Assembly (NCBI GenBank): GCA_036435485.1
Contig: CM071598.1
Location: forward strand, 121,212,148 to 121,276,147
Reading direction: 5' to 3'
Length of the DNA stretch: 64,000 nucleotides
From: Saposhnikovia divaricata
Lineage: Eukaryota; Streptophyta; Magnoliopsida; Apiales; Apiaceae
Part shown: positions 1 to 11,457 of the stretch, piece by piece
How positions within the stretch are numbered: the stretch's first letter is position 1
Layout of the letters: every line of letters starts with the position of its first letter
Position numbers and translations under genes: made by a program
The notes under the pieces: model-generated
Seen by the model: only the letters and a program-made list of their open reading frames with translations
Databases searched by the model: none
What the model was told of the DNA's origin: nothing

Positions 1-1626
1 TTGTTGTCTTTCTATATTTTCTAAGGCTCCCCCAGAATTTGACTGCTCAGAGTTTGAACTATCAGATTTTGCACTTTCAGAGTTTGAGTTATCAGAGTTT
101 GATCCAGATTTTTCAGTTGAATCACTATCAGAATTTGAGTCATCATTTTGATCATGCTCCTCCTCAACTGGTTCTCCCCTTTGTTCTGGCTGAAAAGTTT
201 CTTTAGTGTTTACCAGTAGAGGTTCAGAGTATACTTCAACAGAGTTTGTCAGATCAGTTTCATCAAAGTTTACTTCATCAGAGATCAAGTCTTCATTTTC
301 AAAGTGCAGTTGATCATGTTCATCTACATCTTCAAGTCCAATTATTTTCTTGTCATCAAATGACACATGAATTGACTCCATGATCACCTTAGTTCCCAGA
401 TTATAAACTCTGAATGCCTTAGTTGATAGTGGATAGCCAACAAAAATTCCTTCATCAGCTTTTAACTCAAATTTAGTCAACTGTTCAGGGTGAGTTTTCA
501 ACACAAAGCATTTGCACCCAAAAATATGAAAATATTTCAGGTTTGGCTTCTTTTCCCTCACCATCTCATATGGTGTTTTTCCATGCTTGTTGATTAGTGT
601 GGCATTTTGAGTAAAACAGGCTGTTTGAACTGCTTCTGCCCAGAAATAGGTTGGCAATTTTGCTTCATCAAGCATAGTTCTGGCAGCTTCTATCAAGGTT
701 TTGCTCTTCCTCTCAACTACAGCATTTTGCTGTGGTGTACTAGGTGCAGAAAACTCTTGCTTCAATCCTCTATTCTTGCAGAATTCTTCCATTGTTGGAT
801 TCCTGAATTCAGTTCCATTATCACTCCTGATTATTTTGACTTTGTGTTTTGATCCTTTGTCCAGCAGCTCTACATGCTCCATCAGAGTTAATGCAGTTTC
901 ATCCTTCTTTGCTTGAAAATACACCCATGTGTATCTGGTGTGTTCATCAACAATGACTAGAGCATATTTCTTTCTTCCAATTGACAAGACATTCACTGGT
1001 CCAAAGAGATCAACATGTAGAAGATGATAAGGATCAACAATTGAAGATTCAGACTTGCTCTTGAAAGATGACTTCCTTTGTTTGGCCTTTTGATAGGAAT
1101 CACACAGGACATCAACATTTAATAAGGACTTTGGAAGTCCTCTTACAAGATCCTTTCTTATCAACTCATTAATGTTGTTCAGATTAAGATGAGAGAGTTT
1201 CTTATGCCACTTCCAACTCTCTTCACTAGACATTCTTGTGGACAGGCACACAGCTTTTCCATCAGAGTTTGCCAATAACTTTGCTTCATAGATATTATTG
1301 TGCCTGTGTCCAACTAGAACAACTTTCCCTGTATATTTACTGATGATTTCACAGTATTCAGGCTGAAAATCTACATGAAATCCTCTGTCACATATTTGAC
1401 TCACAGATAGCAGATCATGCTTGAGTCCTGGAACCAGAGCTACATTTGTGATGATGACACTTCCAAGATTGATATTGCCATATTCCAGAGTACGTCCTAT
1501 GTTGCAATCTCCATAGGAAACTTTTGGGCCAGCCTTCTCCACATACTCTGATAGCAGGGCTTTATTTCCAGTCATGTGTCCTGAACATCCACTTTCCACG
1601 ACTAGGGTACTCTCCCTGATGCCCTG
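1..1626 (-). CDS. Copia protease-integrase polyprotein, partial
   Basis: The frame is open from just upstream of the protease motif to the window edge. The first part has a retropepsin-like motif ESGCSGHMTG, in which the usual catalytic Asp of D-S-G is Glu. Then comes the integrase zinc region (WHKKLSHL, with the second cysteine of the CxxC pair replaced by Tyr) and the catalytic core with VDLFGP, RSDNGTEF and ERK around the DDE residues. The C-terminal integrase part (YFWAEAVQ, HGKTPYEM, HIFGCKCFV) runs into a Ser/Asp/Glu/Asn-rich linker. There is no clear ATG: the frame begins after the gag stop at about 1640, so a gag-pol fusion by frameshift or readthrough is the likely arrangement. This is the better preserved integrase of the two copies. 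Confidence 0.8.
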
Positions 1627-1639
1627 CAATCACAAACAA

Positions 1640-2946
1640 TTACTGAATATTAGATTTAAGGATCCAGACTTGCTTGGATCCTTTGGCTTTCTTAATTTTG
1701 TTAGCTCTAGCAGCGGAATTTACATTATCAGAGTTTAAGCTAACTTTATCAGAGTTTACACTTGCAGAATTAACCTTAACCCATTTTAAATTGGGCTTAA
1801 GTTCATAGTAGTTATGATAAATAGCATGATAATCCCTGCAAGTATAAATAGAATGGCAAGTACTTCCACAATGTTTACATAAAGTCTGTGGTCTAGTTCT
1901 AACATTATCTTTCTTTACTTCAGACTTGGAAGGTAAAGAATTAATGTTTTTGTTCTTCCTGCAGAAACTAGCAAGATGGTTAGTGCTACCACAGTTATGA
2001 CATGTCTTTCTTGGAGCAAAAGTAGCAAGCATTGGATAATTACCTTGAGTAATGCCTACTTTACCATTTCTATTCTTCCTAGATACTTTCTGTTTCTTGA
2101 CAGATTTTAACTCCTTAAGCTTATGCTTGAGTTTTTTATCTATCATTGATCCAATATTAACCTGTTTAAAACTAGTTTTTACTGATTCTTTCTTAACTGC
2201 TTCTTTTTCAGCTTCAGACTTAGGTTCATTTATTCCATGAACAAATTTTGTAGATGGAAGATGTGTTCTAATTTTGACTTTGTTTTGAAACCTAAGTTCA
2301 TCTCCCTCACAGTAACCTAAACCAACTGTGTCTGACTGAAAAACCTCTTGAGTATCTTTTCCAGAATGAGTCCAAGTTTTAATTATGTGATTTGCCTTCT
2401 CCAGTTCAGATTCAAGTTGCTAATATTTTCCTAGCAAATCCTGTTCTAGATAAACAGCATCATCTCTTTCTTTCTGAACTTGTTACATGTTTTCAAGTTT
2501 TTCTTCAATAATTTTATTTCTCACTTTAAGTTCAGAATTTTCAGATTTGATTTCTATAACTGATATGCAAAGCCTTAAGATAAATTGTTAATTCAGTTAT
2601 ATCATTAGTATTATAAGCATAGGTAGTTAGAGGTACCTTGTTTTCAGAATCTTCAGATTCATTCTCAATAGAAGCCATCAGAGCATAGTTAACGTCCTCA
2701 TCTGAGTCTGAAGTGTCTGCCCAGTCTCTGCCTTTTGTGAAGAGTGCTTTTTCAGTTTTACCCTTTTTGCACTCAGGAGCATAATGACCCATCTCCTTAC
2801 ACTTGTAGCATTGAATCTCAGACTTGTCCTTCTTCCCAGACTTGGTATCCTTTCTCTCAGACTTTCTGAACCTTTTTCTGTCAGAATTTGAATCTTTCTT
2901 AGAAAACCTTTTGCCCTTCTTGAAGTTCTTGAAACCCATCTTCTCA
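1640..2946 (-). pseudogene. Copia gag C-terminal region with zinc knuckles (copy 1)
   Basis: Translation shows one CCHC knuckle (CYKCKEMGHYAPEC) followed by an acidic stretch, a Lys-rich coil and two more Cys/His clusters (CHNCGSTNHLASFC and CKHCGSTCHSIYTC). This is typical nucleocapsid and gag-end material that binds element RNA. The frame is broken by stops after the acidic stretch at about 2540, at about 2485 (also present in copy 2) and at about 2420 (copy 2 reads a Tyr codon there). The N-terminal capsid-like half is missing. At 2947 the frame continues instead into residues belonging to the additional ORF, giving an artificial fusion ORF reaching 3149. Confidence 0.8.
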
Positions 2947-2947
2947 A

Positions 2948-5900
2948 GCTCTATCGGCATAACCTCTTTGATCTCCTTTAGCTTAGGATCATCTTCACCA
3001 GTTTGATAAATAGCAGACCTTAGATCATAGATTTTGTTTCTCTTCATCTCATTCCCCAGTCTGATGAACTTTGCTGTAGCTGACTCTGAGTTAAAATCAA
3101 GAACTGTTATATCGAGGTCTGTCTTCAATTTAGCACTACCCTTCTTCATCTCAACAATATTCCCATGATAATCTCTGTATTTTGGGACATATTGACTTTT
3201 TTATTTCATCCATCTGACTACCAAATTATGTAACATTTTATTTCTTAGCACATTTGCAGCTTGTTGAGTCCTTTGATTTTTCACCTTGAAAAGATATAGA
3301 ACATATTCTAATTCCTCCCATAGCTTCAAATCAAGATCATACTCACCAATTTTGTATACAGTACCATCTTCCATGAAATACAGTAGAAAGTCTTTATCCA
3401 AACTTCTTTGATGAATCAACTGAACTGACTCCAGTCTGTCCAAACTCTCCTGAGTAACACCAAGACCTGGAACAGCCAGTGATGAAGGATCTCTAGGACC
3501 AGTCTTCATTCTTAATTCTTTATAAGAACCCAATCCAGATTTATCTCGACCTTGATTTCCTGTTAAAGCTCTACCATGCAGAAAATCAGTAGTAGTACCT
3601 CCAATCATCAGAGATGGATCATGAAGAGTTGGTTTTCCAAAAACCATTTGCATCTGAGTAGATAAAGGTCTCTGTACAACTTGTGTAGAAACAGAGGTTG
3701 TATTCTTCTTCTTTGAGTCTTCTCCTTCTATAGAAATGCCGTTTAGCTTGAGTCTAGCTTTAACTTCTGTTGGTTTCTTAGATAATTGTGATCTTTGATC
3801 AGCACCAACATTTTCTTTAATCACAATGCCTTTAAGAACAGGCCTAGGAGCTTTTTCTTTCTTTTTAAACTTTCCAGACTTTAAAGCTTTCTGATGTTGT
3901 TCTTGTAAGTTCTTTTCTTCAGCTTTAATATCTTCAATAGTAACTCCCTCTTCATTTTCTTCAAGAAATAACTTAGTAGCCAATTCCTCATCAGTCAGTG
4001 GATTTTCAGTGAATAATAAACTCTTGGTGTTTGAAGTACCCTGAGTATCAGTATATATTCCAACAGACTTTGACTTGGAAGACTTGCTAAGTTTCAGACT
4101 CTGATCAGCTCTTAGTATTTTCTTTCCTTTGTCCTTTGCTCCTACTCCTCCATCTTCAGTATCTTCATCCTCTTTAGTCAGAGTTTGAGATTGCCTACAC
4201 TTAGACTTAGCAACTCTCTCCCCCTTTTTGACATCATCAGGAATCAAAATAGAAGTAATCAGTTCCAAGGAGTTAGCAATAGAGTAAATCTTTCCAGACA
4301 AGATAGTCTGATTCTGTTCAACTTGACCCAGTCTCTAAAACAGAGTTTCTTGAGTTTTATAAATGGTCTTGAACTTTATTTGATTATCCCTCTGCATAGT
4401 CATATCTTAGCAACAACATCAGCTCTTAGTTCATTAATTGATTTTTGAGACTCATCAAATCTTTCATTCAGAGTCTTGACTTGAACAATGGTTGCTTGCA
4501 GACTTGAGATAATATCAGGATTTGAGATATTTGTAGCAGATTGATGAACAAATTTAGCTGCTCTTTCAATAGGAAAAATACAGTCTGACTTATACCAATC
4601 CCTTGAATTCTTGGCAAAGTGCTCAGCTTCAACATCATGTTGTGCTAAAGGTTTAGAAAAAGGTGTGCGCTTAGCATCAGTTTGAACTGGTATACTCTGA
4701 GAAGAGTTTGATTCTGCACTGCCTTCATCTTCAACATCAACAGCTACATCTTCAACTTAATTAGTATGCACTGTAACATTCTCTGCAACAAGCTCTTCAG
4801 TTTCAGTAACATGCACTGCTATTTCAGCAACAATCTCTGCAGTTGTGTCTCTAGCATCAACAGACCATGGAACTTGAACTTGTTCAACCTCTTCACCTTG
4901 TTCAGAAACCTGGTGAGCATCAGAGAATAGCTCAGTGTGTGATGCCACTGTTTCATCAAGTACTATAGTTGGCTGATCAGCTGCACCAGTTTCTTCAGAG
5001 TTTGCAATAACAGGTGTGAGAGGAACATTAATGTTATCAGAGAATAGTATGAATGTTTCATCAAAATCATCCATAGCAGTAAAATCTTCTCTGTTGTCCT
5101 CATCCATTTGTACATTGGCAGCTTCTTCTGCAGTAGTTGTCTCAACAGTAGGTATTTCCTTTGAAATCACCTCTGGAGCTTCAATGTTCATTTCTTCATC
5201 AGAATCATCAAGAATTAATCTTCTTCTTTTAGCCTGAGGCACTTCAACTGTCTCTTCTTCAGTAGAATAATCTAAGACAGAAGGTGATGGAGGTTTGTTT
5301 GCCCTTTCCTTTCTAGTCCTTTTAGGTCTAGCAGACTCCTTTTGAACTTTAGCAGAATCTCTTTTTGCTTTAGCCAATCGATGCTGTGTATTTGCTGCTG
5401 AGTGTTTTCTTCTACCTCCATGTTTTGGTTTGGGTTGGCTAATAGATGGTTGTTGTTCAGGTTGAGGTGAAGATTGAGGTTGGGTTTGTGTTTCAGAGTT
5501 TAGAGTTGGAGGTTCAGTGGTTTGAGTTTGAGGTTCAATGTTTGAAGTTGGTTGTATAGGTTCAGTGTTTAGAGTTTGGTGAGGTTCAGAGTTTGTAGGT
5601 TCAGAGATAGGCTATGGGGGTTCTTGAGGTTGTGGAGAATGTGGAGGTTCTTGAGGTTGGTGTAGAAAGTTTTGAATTGCAAGTGGCAACACCAAATCAG
5701 GTAATTGCTCCTTGTTAGCATCTTTGTTGGTTAGATCAAGGAATATCCTTTTATTAACCTTAAAGGCTAATATGGTGTCATTCTCAGCAATCTCAACACT
5801 AGAAACACAGGCAGTGAATAATAATTGACAAAATCTAGCAAAATAAACAGTACTAGACTCTGACAACCTATCACCTAAATTCATTAGGACAAGTCTACCA

Positions 5901-6445
5901 AAATTGAAATTACTTCCATAGAGAAGAGAATACCCGATTTGAAGACTGTCAGTAGGAATGGCATCCCAGTTGGTGACTTTCTTGCCAAAGGCTCTTGTGA
6001 TGCAATCAAAGAAGAAACTCCATTCCTTCCTTAGCCCTGGCCTTTTTACATTACCAAGCTTGTCTAAAGAACCAGAAAATCTCAGTTGTTGCAACATCTC
6101 CTTCAATTGATTCGCACCAGCAACAGTGTATGAAGTGTAAGTGTCGAAACCCATAGTATCTCTAACAGTTGCAGGAGTAATCACGTACTCTGTCTCCTTA
6201 TAAGTAAAAACAATTAATGGATTCCCATTCTCTCCTCCATCATCATACACAGAATTATTCCAGAAGGTAGCAATCTGTGTGGCAGAAAGTATTTGTGGTT
6301 CGACTAGAGCTGTTCCAATCTCTGAATCTCCCAAAAAGTTTTGTATCAAGTGAAACGCCTCTGGAACTTTTTTATTGTTCAAAGGGGCTGCATAATTGTT
6401 GGGAACAAACAACAATCCTTGGGCATTAAAAGCTTTAGTGGCCAT
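2948..6445 (-). pseudogene. Additional (env-position) ORF of sirevirus
   Basis: Three long open segments on one strand (6445-5612, 5377-4757, 4301-3201) are separated by single stops or short shifts and read as one original protein of roughly 1100 residues. It starts at ATG 6445 (MATKAFNAQGLLF). The first about 280 residues are globular with no clear membrane segment. Pro/Gln/Thr-rich repeats follow (PQPQEPP, then many QTQ and TEP motifs), then a basic patch (KPKHGGRRK, PKRTRKERANK), a long acidic region and a Lys-rich C-terminal part. I see no convincing signal peptide, cysteine pattern or fusion peptide, so calling it an envelope is not supported beyond its position after pol. Sirevirus extra ORFs are often this variable. 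Function unknown. Confidence 0.7.
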
Positions 6446-7863
6446 TAAAGTCGATTTGAGAGGAAAATATGAGTGAAAAAGATATGTAGCAAAGGTGTTT
6501 GTGAAAATGTGCAAATGAGATAGCAAGTAACTGTGAGTGGGTTGTGTACAGAGAGAATAACCGTGTAAGTAAAAAAAATGATTAGTGTTGTAATGAAAAA
6601 GTAAAACCCAATCGTTTTACCATTAAGACACTCAACCAATTACTCAATTAATGTGCAAGTGGGACACATTAGTGGGTGAGTGGGACACGTGGCACATATA
6701 TAATGGAACAAATATGCACGTTCAGTAACTATAGCAATAATTACTGCTAATTTCTCTCCCATTACCAACACACTTTACCACTCCAACACTCATTAACAGT
6801 TGACAATAATTTTTTTCATTTTCCAAAAACTCTTTTTGCCCCAAGTATGTAAATTGTCTGAAATAATAAATTACCTTAGTGTATTAGACAAAATTCGTCA
6901 GCATTTGTCAATTCTCCAACTACATTACCATAATCCTTTCAAAAACTGCACAGGTGTGAATATATGTGTGTGTATAGCAGAGTTTACTAATTCAAATTTT
7001 AGAGCATCTAATTTTTCATAAAATCAATAAAGTAAATCAGTAAACACTGGATGCACAAACTCTAATAGTAAACACTTGATGTATGATGAATGCTAAACTC
7101 TGTAGTAAACGATTTATATACAATAATATTTAATTAATTTATAACCCCCCCCCTTTTCTTTTTTTTGTTTCTCCAGTAATCAGAGGTTGGAACTAGTCAC
7201 CAAAAATCCTATAATTTTAGCCCTTATCATCTTTGATAAGTTCCTGGATCTTCCTAGTCTTCAACTAGTCACCAAAAATTAGAGAATTTTAGCCCTTACT
7301 ATATACCAGTAAGTTCCTGGGTCGTCCTAGTCACTAAAATGATCTCAAAGGAGTTCTAACAGTCTATATACATAAGCTTTGGTGGTAGTCTAATAACAGA
7401 ATCTAACTTAACAGTGTATAACTAACAGAGTTTAGAGCTCATCAACATCAGAAATTATTCATGAGAGGCAATGCACACAGTATTTACAGACTCAGAGTTT
7501 AGGATAAATAAACTAAGAGATTCTATAAATATGAAACAATATCATGCTTTGTTAATTTTCTGCACAATCTAAGATTAGATCACAAATAACTTAGAAGGAT
7601 TCATGATTAATTACTGAGAATCATGCTTCATACAAATTTCTTCATTGGTGTTAACATTCAGACAAAAACATTATCAGAGTTTCTCAGCGTTTATCCAACA
7701 TGTCAACAGTGTATGACTTACAGAGCATGCTAACAGAGTTTAACAGTTAACGAACAGAGTTTGCATAGCAGAGTTTAACAACAAAGTTCACATAGAAATT
7801 AACATACCACAGAATTATAAGCAACACATTACATAAGTAAAATTTTGAGTCTAACCAATATCT
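6446..7863 (-). other. Non-coding spacer between pol and additional ORF
   Basis: There is no credible coding sequence here. The part next to the additional ORF (6446-6800) is AT-rich and would be its leader. The middle holds a polypurine tract. The part next to pol (7380-7800) is studded with copies of CAGAGTTT and related GTGTTTA words. The short open frames at 6445-6639 and 6800-7021 have no recognisable content and I treat them as chance. Confidence 0.6.
7145..7170 (-). promoter_or_regulatory. Polypurine tract of sirevirus
   Basis: On the minus strand this is an A/G run ending in nine guanines, the form expected of a plus-strand primer. No LTR starts directly after it; the additional ORF lies downstream instead. 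Sireviruses are known to carry several polypurine tracts, so this is probably an internal one. It could also mark an ancestral LTR junction that was lost. Confidence 0.55.
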
Positions 7864-10240
7864 CTAATCAAAACCAGAGATCATTCCTAGTTCATTTACC
7901 AACCTTGTAAATACAGCTTCACTCAATGGCTTGGTGAAAATATATGCAAGCTGTTGTTCTGTAGACACAAAATGAAGCTCAATAGTCCCTTCCTCTACAT
8001 GTTCTCTGATAAAGTGGTACCTTATGCTGATGTGTTTGGTCATTGAATGCTGTACTGGATTACCTATCATAGCAATAGCACTTTGATTATCATAGTAAAT
8101 AGGTATTTTACTGTACCTCAATCCATAATCCAACAATTGATTCTTCATCCACAGAATCTGTGCACAACAGCTACCAGCAGCAATATACTCTCCTTCAGCT
8201 GTAGATGTAGAAATTGATTTCTGTTTCTTGCTGTACCAAGAAACTAGTCTATCACCCAGAAATTGACAACTTCCACTGGTGCTTTTTCTGTCTATCTTGC
8301 AGCCTACAAAATCTGCATCAGAGTAACCAAGTAGCTTGAAATCTGATTCTCTAGGATACTACAGACCTAAGGTTATGGTTTCCTTGAAATACTTAAAAAT
8401 CCTCTTCACAGCTGTTAGATGTGGTTCTTTGGGGTCTGCCTGAAACCTTGCACAGAGACAAGTTGCATACATGATATCAGGCCTGCTAGCTGTTAGATAA
8501 AGAAGAGACCCTATCATGCCTCTGTAGTTTGTCATATCAACTGAAGCTCCTGTGTCTTTGTCCAACTTTGTTGCTGTTGCTATGGGAGTTGATGCAGATG
8601 AGCAGTCAAGCATACCAAATTTCTTGAGAAGATTTCTGGTATATTTTGCTTGATTTATGAAAATTCCATCATCTGTTTGCTTCACCTGTAGGCCTAGAAA
8701 ATAACTAAGCTCTCCCATCATGCTCATTTGATACCTTGACTGCATGAGCTTGGCAAACTTTTACAGAGTTTATCATTAGTAGACCCAAAAATTATGTCAT
8801 CAAAATATATCTGAACTAAAAGCAAGTCATCACCATAGTTAAAGTAGAATAGTGTTTTATCAATTGTACCTCTGTTGAATCTTTCTAAAAGAAATTGAGC
8901 CAGAGTTTCATACCATGCTCTTGGTGCCTGCTTAAGTCCATAGAGTGCTTTATCCAGCCTGTAGACATAGTCTGGATATTTTGGATCCACAAAACCTGGT
9001 GGTTGTTCAACAAACACTTCTTCTTCAAGCTTCCCATTCAGAAAAGCAGTTTTCACATCCATCTGAAATACCTTGAATTTCTTGTGAGAGGCATAAGCTA
9101 GAAAAATTATTATTGCCTCCAATCTTGCAACTAGAGCAAAAGTTTCATCATAGTCTATTCCTTCCTGCTGTGAATAGCCTTTTGCCACAAGTCTAGCCTT
9201 GTTCCTTGTAACAACTCCCTCACTGTCAGTTTTGTTTCTGAAAACCCATCTAGTACCAACAACAGATCTATTCTTTGGTCTAGGTACAAGTGTCCATACT
9301 TCATTCCTCTCAAATTCATTTAACTCCTCCTGCATTCCTGTTATCCAATCAACATCTTGAAGAGCTTCTTCTACCTTCTTTGGTTCATTCTTAGACAAGA
9401 ATGCATGAAATAGACATTCATTTGTTGTAGCACTCCTTGTCCTTACTGTTGCATCTGGATCTCCAATAATTAAATCAGGTGTATGAGATTTTGTCCATTT
9501 CCTAGCAGAAGGTAAATGGATTCTATCAGTATTTGATCCTCCCCCTTGATCCATGTTCTCCTGATTTTCTTGTTGTCTTTCTTCATTTTCTGAGGCTCCC
9601 CCAGAATTAGACTGCTCAGAGTTTGAACTATCAGATTTTGCACTTTCAGAGTTTGAGTCATCAGAGTTTGATCCAGATTTTTCAGTTGACACACTATCAA
9701 AATTTGAGTCATCATTTTGATCATGCTCCTCCTCAACTAGTTCTCCCCTTTGTTCTAGCTGAGAAGTTTCTTCAGTGTTTACCAGTAGAGGTTCAGAGTA
9801 TACTTCAACAGACTTTGTCAGATCATTTTCATCAGAGTTTACTTCATCAGAGATTAAGTCTTCATTTTCAAAGTGTAGTTGATCATGTTCATCTACATCC
9901 CCATCTATATCTTCAAGTCCAATTATTTTCTTGTCATCAAATGACACATGAATTGACTCCATGATCACCTTAGTTCTCAGATTATAAACTCTGAATGCCT
10001 TAGTTGACAGTGGATAGCCAACAAAAATTCCTTCATCAGCTTTTAACTCAAATTTAGTCAACTGTTCAGGGTGAGTTTTCAACACAAAGCATTTGCACCC
10101 AAAAATATGAAAATATTTCAGGTTTGGCTTCTTTTCCCTCACCATCTCATATGGTGTTTTTCCATGCTTGTTGATTAGTGTGGCATTTTGAGTAAAACAG
10201 GCTGTTTGAACTGCTTCTGCCCAGAAATAGGTTGGTAATT
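7864..10240 (-). pseudogene. Copia integrase end, reverse transcriptase and RNase H
   Basis: The frame continues the integrase interrupted by the LINE at 10244. It starts at HGKTPYEM and HIFGCKCFV, then a long Ser/Asp/Glu/Asn linker (about residues 120-200 of the open segment). RT follows with KARLVAKGY, QMDVKTAFLNG, YRLDKALYGLKQ and the active-site motif YFDDIIFG, where YVDD is the usual form. RNase H follows with a Tyr-Asp-Asn-Gln motif, NPVQHSMTKHI and IFTKPL, ending at the stop at 7864. Defects are a frameshift near 8755, and a TAG at 8359 that looks like a TGG tryptophan codon hit by a G-to-A transition. Together these make the polyprotein non-functional. Product would be the replication enzyme of the element. 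Confidence 0.85.
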
Positions 10241-10243
10241 TTG

Positions 10244-10472
10244 AAGATGTATGTGAGGGAGAAACTGTTTTCTTGTTCTTCTTTTAAAAAATGGGCACAA
10301 AAAGACCCTTCACTTGTATTGCTTATTTACTAATTACTAGCTTTTGATTAGGTGCATGTGTGGACCCTTTAAGGTCTAGTTCTTATGTAAGCTGAGGACG
10401 GGGGTATGCCCCTGTGTTTTGTAATGGTTCCCTTTTGTTATAAAATTCTTTTATTTAGCAAAAAAAAAAAAA
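10244..10472 (+). mobile_element. 5'-truncated LINE 3' end, plus strand
   Basis: The sequence matches the reverse complement of the 3' end of the full LINE at 21708-27548 over most of its length: the end of the coding region, the tract with GACGGGGGTATGCCCC, the tail ending TTTAGC and a poly(A) of about 12. It interrupts the copia integrase. Comparison with the empty site at about 660 in copy 1 places the break inside AATTTTGCTT. The flanks repeat AATTTTG/AATCTTG, a short imperfect TSD. Only about 230 bp were inserted, as is common for LINE reverse transcription. A segment of the 3' UTR between the two hairpins of the full copy is missing here. Confidence 0.85.
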
Positions 10473-11444
10473 TCTTGCTTTATCAAGCATAGTTCTGGCA
10501 ACTTCTATCAAGGTTCTGTTCTTCCTCTCAACTACAGCATTTTGCTGTGGTGTACCAGGTGCAGAAAACTCTTGCTTCAATCCTCTATTCTTGCAGAATT
10601 CTTCCATTGTTGCATTCCTGAATTCAGTTCCATTATCACTCCTGATTATTTTGACTTTGTGTTTTGATCCTTTGTCCAGCAGCTTTACATGCTCCATCAG
10701 AGTTAATGCAGTTTCATCCTTCTTTGCTTGAAAATACACCCATGTGTATCTGGTGTGTTCATCAACAATGACTAGAGCATATTTCTTTCTTCCAATTGAC
10801 AAGACATTCACTGGTCCAAAGAGATCAACATGTAGAACATGATAAGGATCAACAATTGAAGATTCAGACTTGCTCTTGAAAGATGACTTCCTTTGTTTGG
10901 CCTTTTGATAGGAATCACACAGGACATCAACATTTAATAAGGACTTTGGAAGTCCTCTTACAAGATCCTTTCTTATCAACTCATTAATGTTGTTCAGATT
11001 AAGATGAGAGAGTTTCTTATGCCACTTCCAACTCTCTTCACTAGACATTCTTGTGGACAGGCACACAGCTTTTCCATCAGAGTTTGCCAATAACTTTGCT
11101 TCATAGATATTATTGTGCCTGTGTCCAACTAGAACAACTTTCCCTGTATATTTACTGATGATTTCACAGTATTCAGGCTGAAAATCTACATGAAATCCTC
11201 TGTCACATATTTGACTCACAGATAGGAGATCATGCTTGAGTCCTGGAACCAGAGCTACATTTGTGATGATGACACTTCCAAGATTGATATTGCCATATCC
11301 CAGAGTACGTCCTATGTTGCCATCTCCATAGGAAACTTTTGGGTCAGCCTTCTCCACATACTCTGATAGCAGGGCTTTATTTCCAGTTCTGTGTCCTGAA
11401 CATCCACTTTCCACGACTAGGGTACTCTCCCTGATGCCCTGCAA
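10473..11444 (-). pseudogene. Copia protease and integrase core (copy 2)
   Basis: This is the second copy of the protease-integrase segment. It has the protease motif ESGCSGHRTG, with Glu in place of catalytic Asp and Arg in place of the usual Met, then the integrase zinc region WHKKLSHL and the core motifs VDLFGP, RSDNGTEF and VVERKNRTL. The frame is open until the LINE insertion at 10472, which cuts integrase after the catalytic Glu. There is no ATG at the start; the frame follows the gag stop at about 11458 by a shift, as in copy 1. The integrase CxxC has CDSY, so zinc binding is doubtful in both copies. Confidence 0.8.
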
Positions 11445-11457
11445 TCACAAACAATTA

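Larger units (their letters stand above)
1..2947 (-). mobile_element. Sirevirus-like Ty1/copia fragment (copy 1)
   Basis: This stretch is collinear with 9571-13495, apart from the two LINE insertions in that second copy, and differs from it by scattered single bases. It carries, in minus-strand order, the gag zinc-knuckle region, the protease/integrase region and the start of the acidic linker before RT, and it leaves the window at base 1. At about 2947 the similarity to the other copy stops abruptly. The sequence then passes, without any LTR, into the additional ORF of the neighbouring unit. Because the integrase here lacks the LINE found at 10244-10472, this copy shows the empty site. Family placement rests on the gag-pol layout and the long extra ORF nearby. 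Confidence 0.85.

Noticed and set aside
607..852. Plus-strand open frames over the copia integrase (607-852, 701-916)
   Set aside because: They are antisense to the well supported integrase frame and have no family features.
2824..3006. Small hydrophobic plus-strand frame (also at 13373-13591)
   Set aside because: Antisense of the Lys/Ser-rich gag region; Phe/Leu content is the complement of Lys/Glu codons.
2948..6445. Retroviral envelope protein
   Set aside because: Position after pol fits, but I see no signal peptide, fusion peptide, cysteine pattern or membrane anchor. I leave it as an additional ORF.
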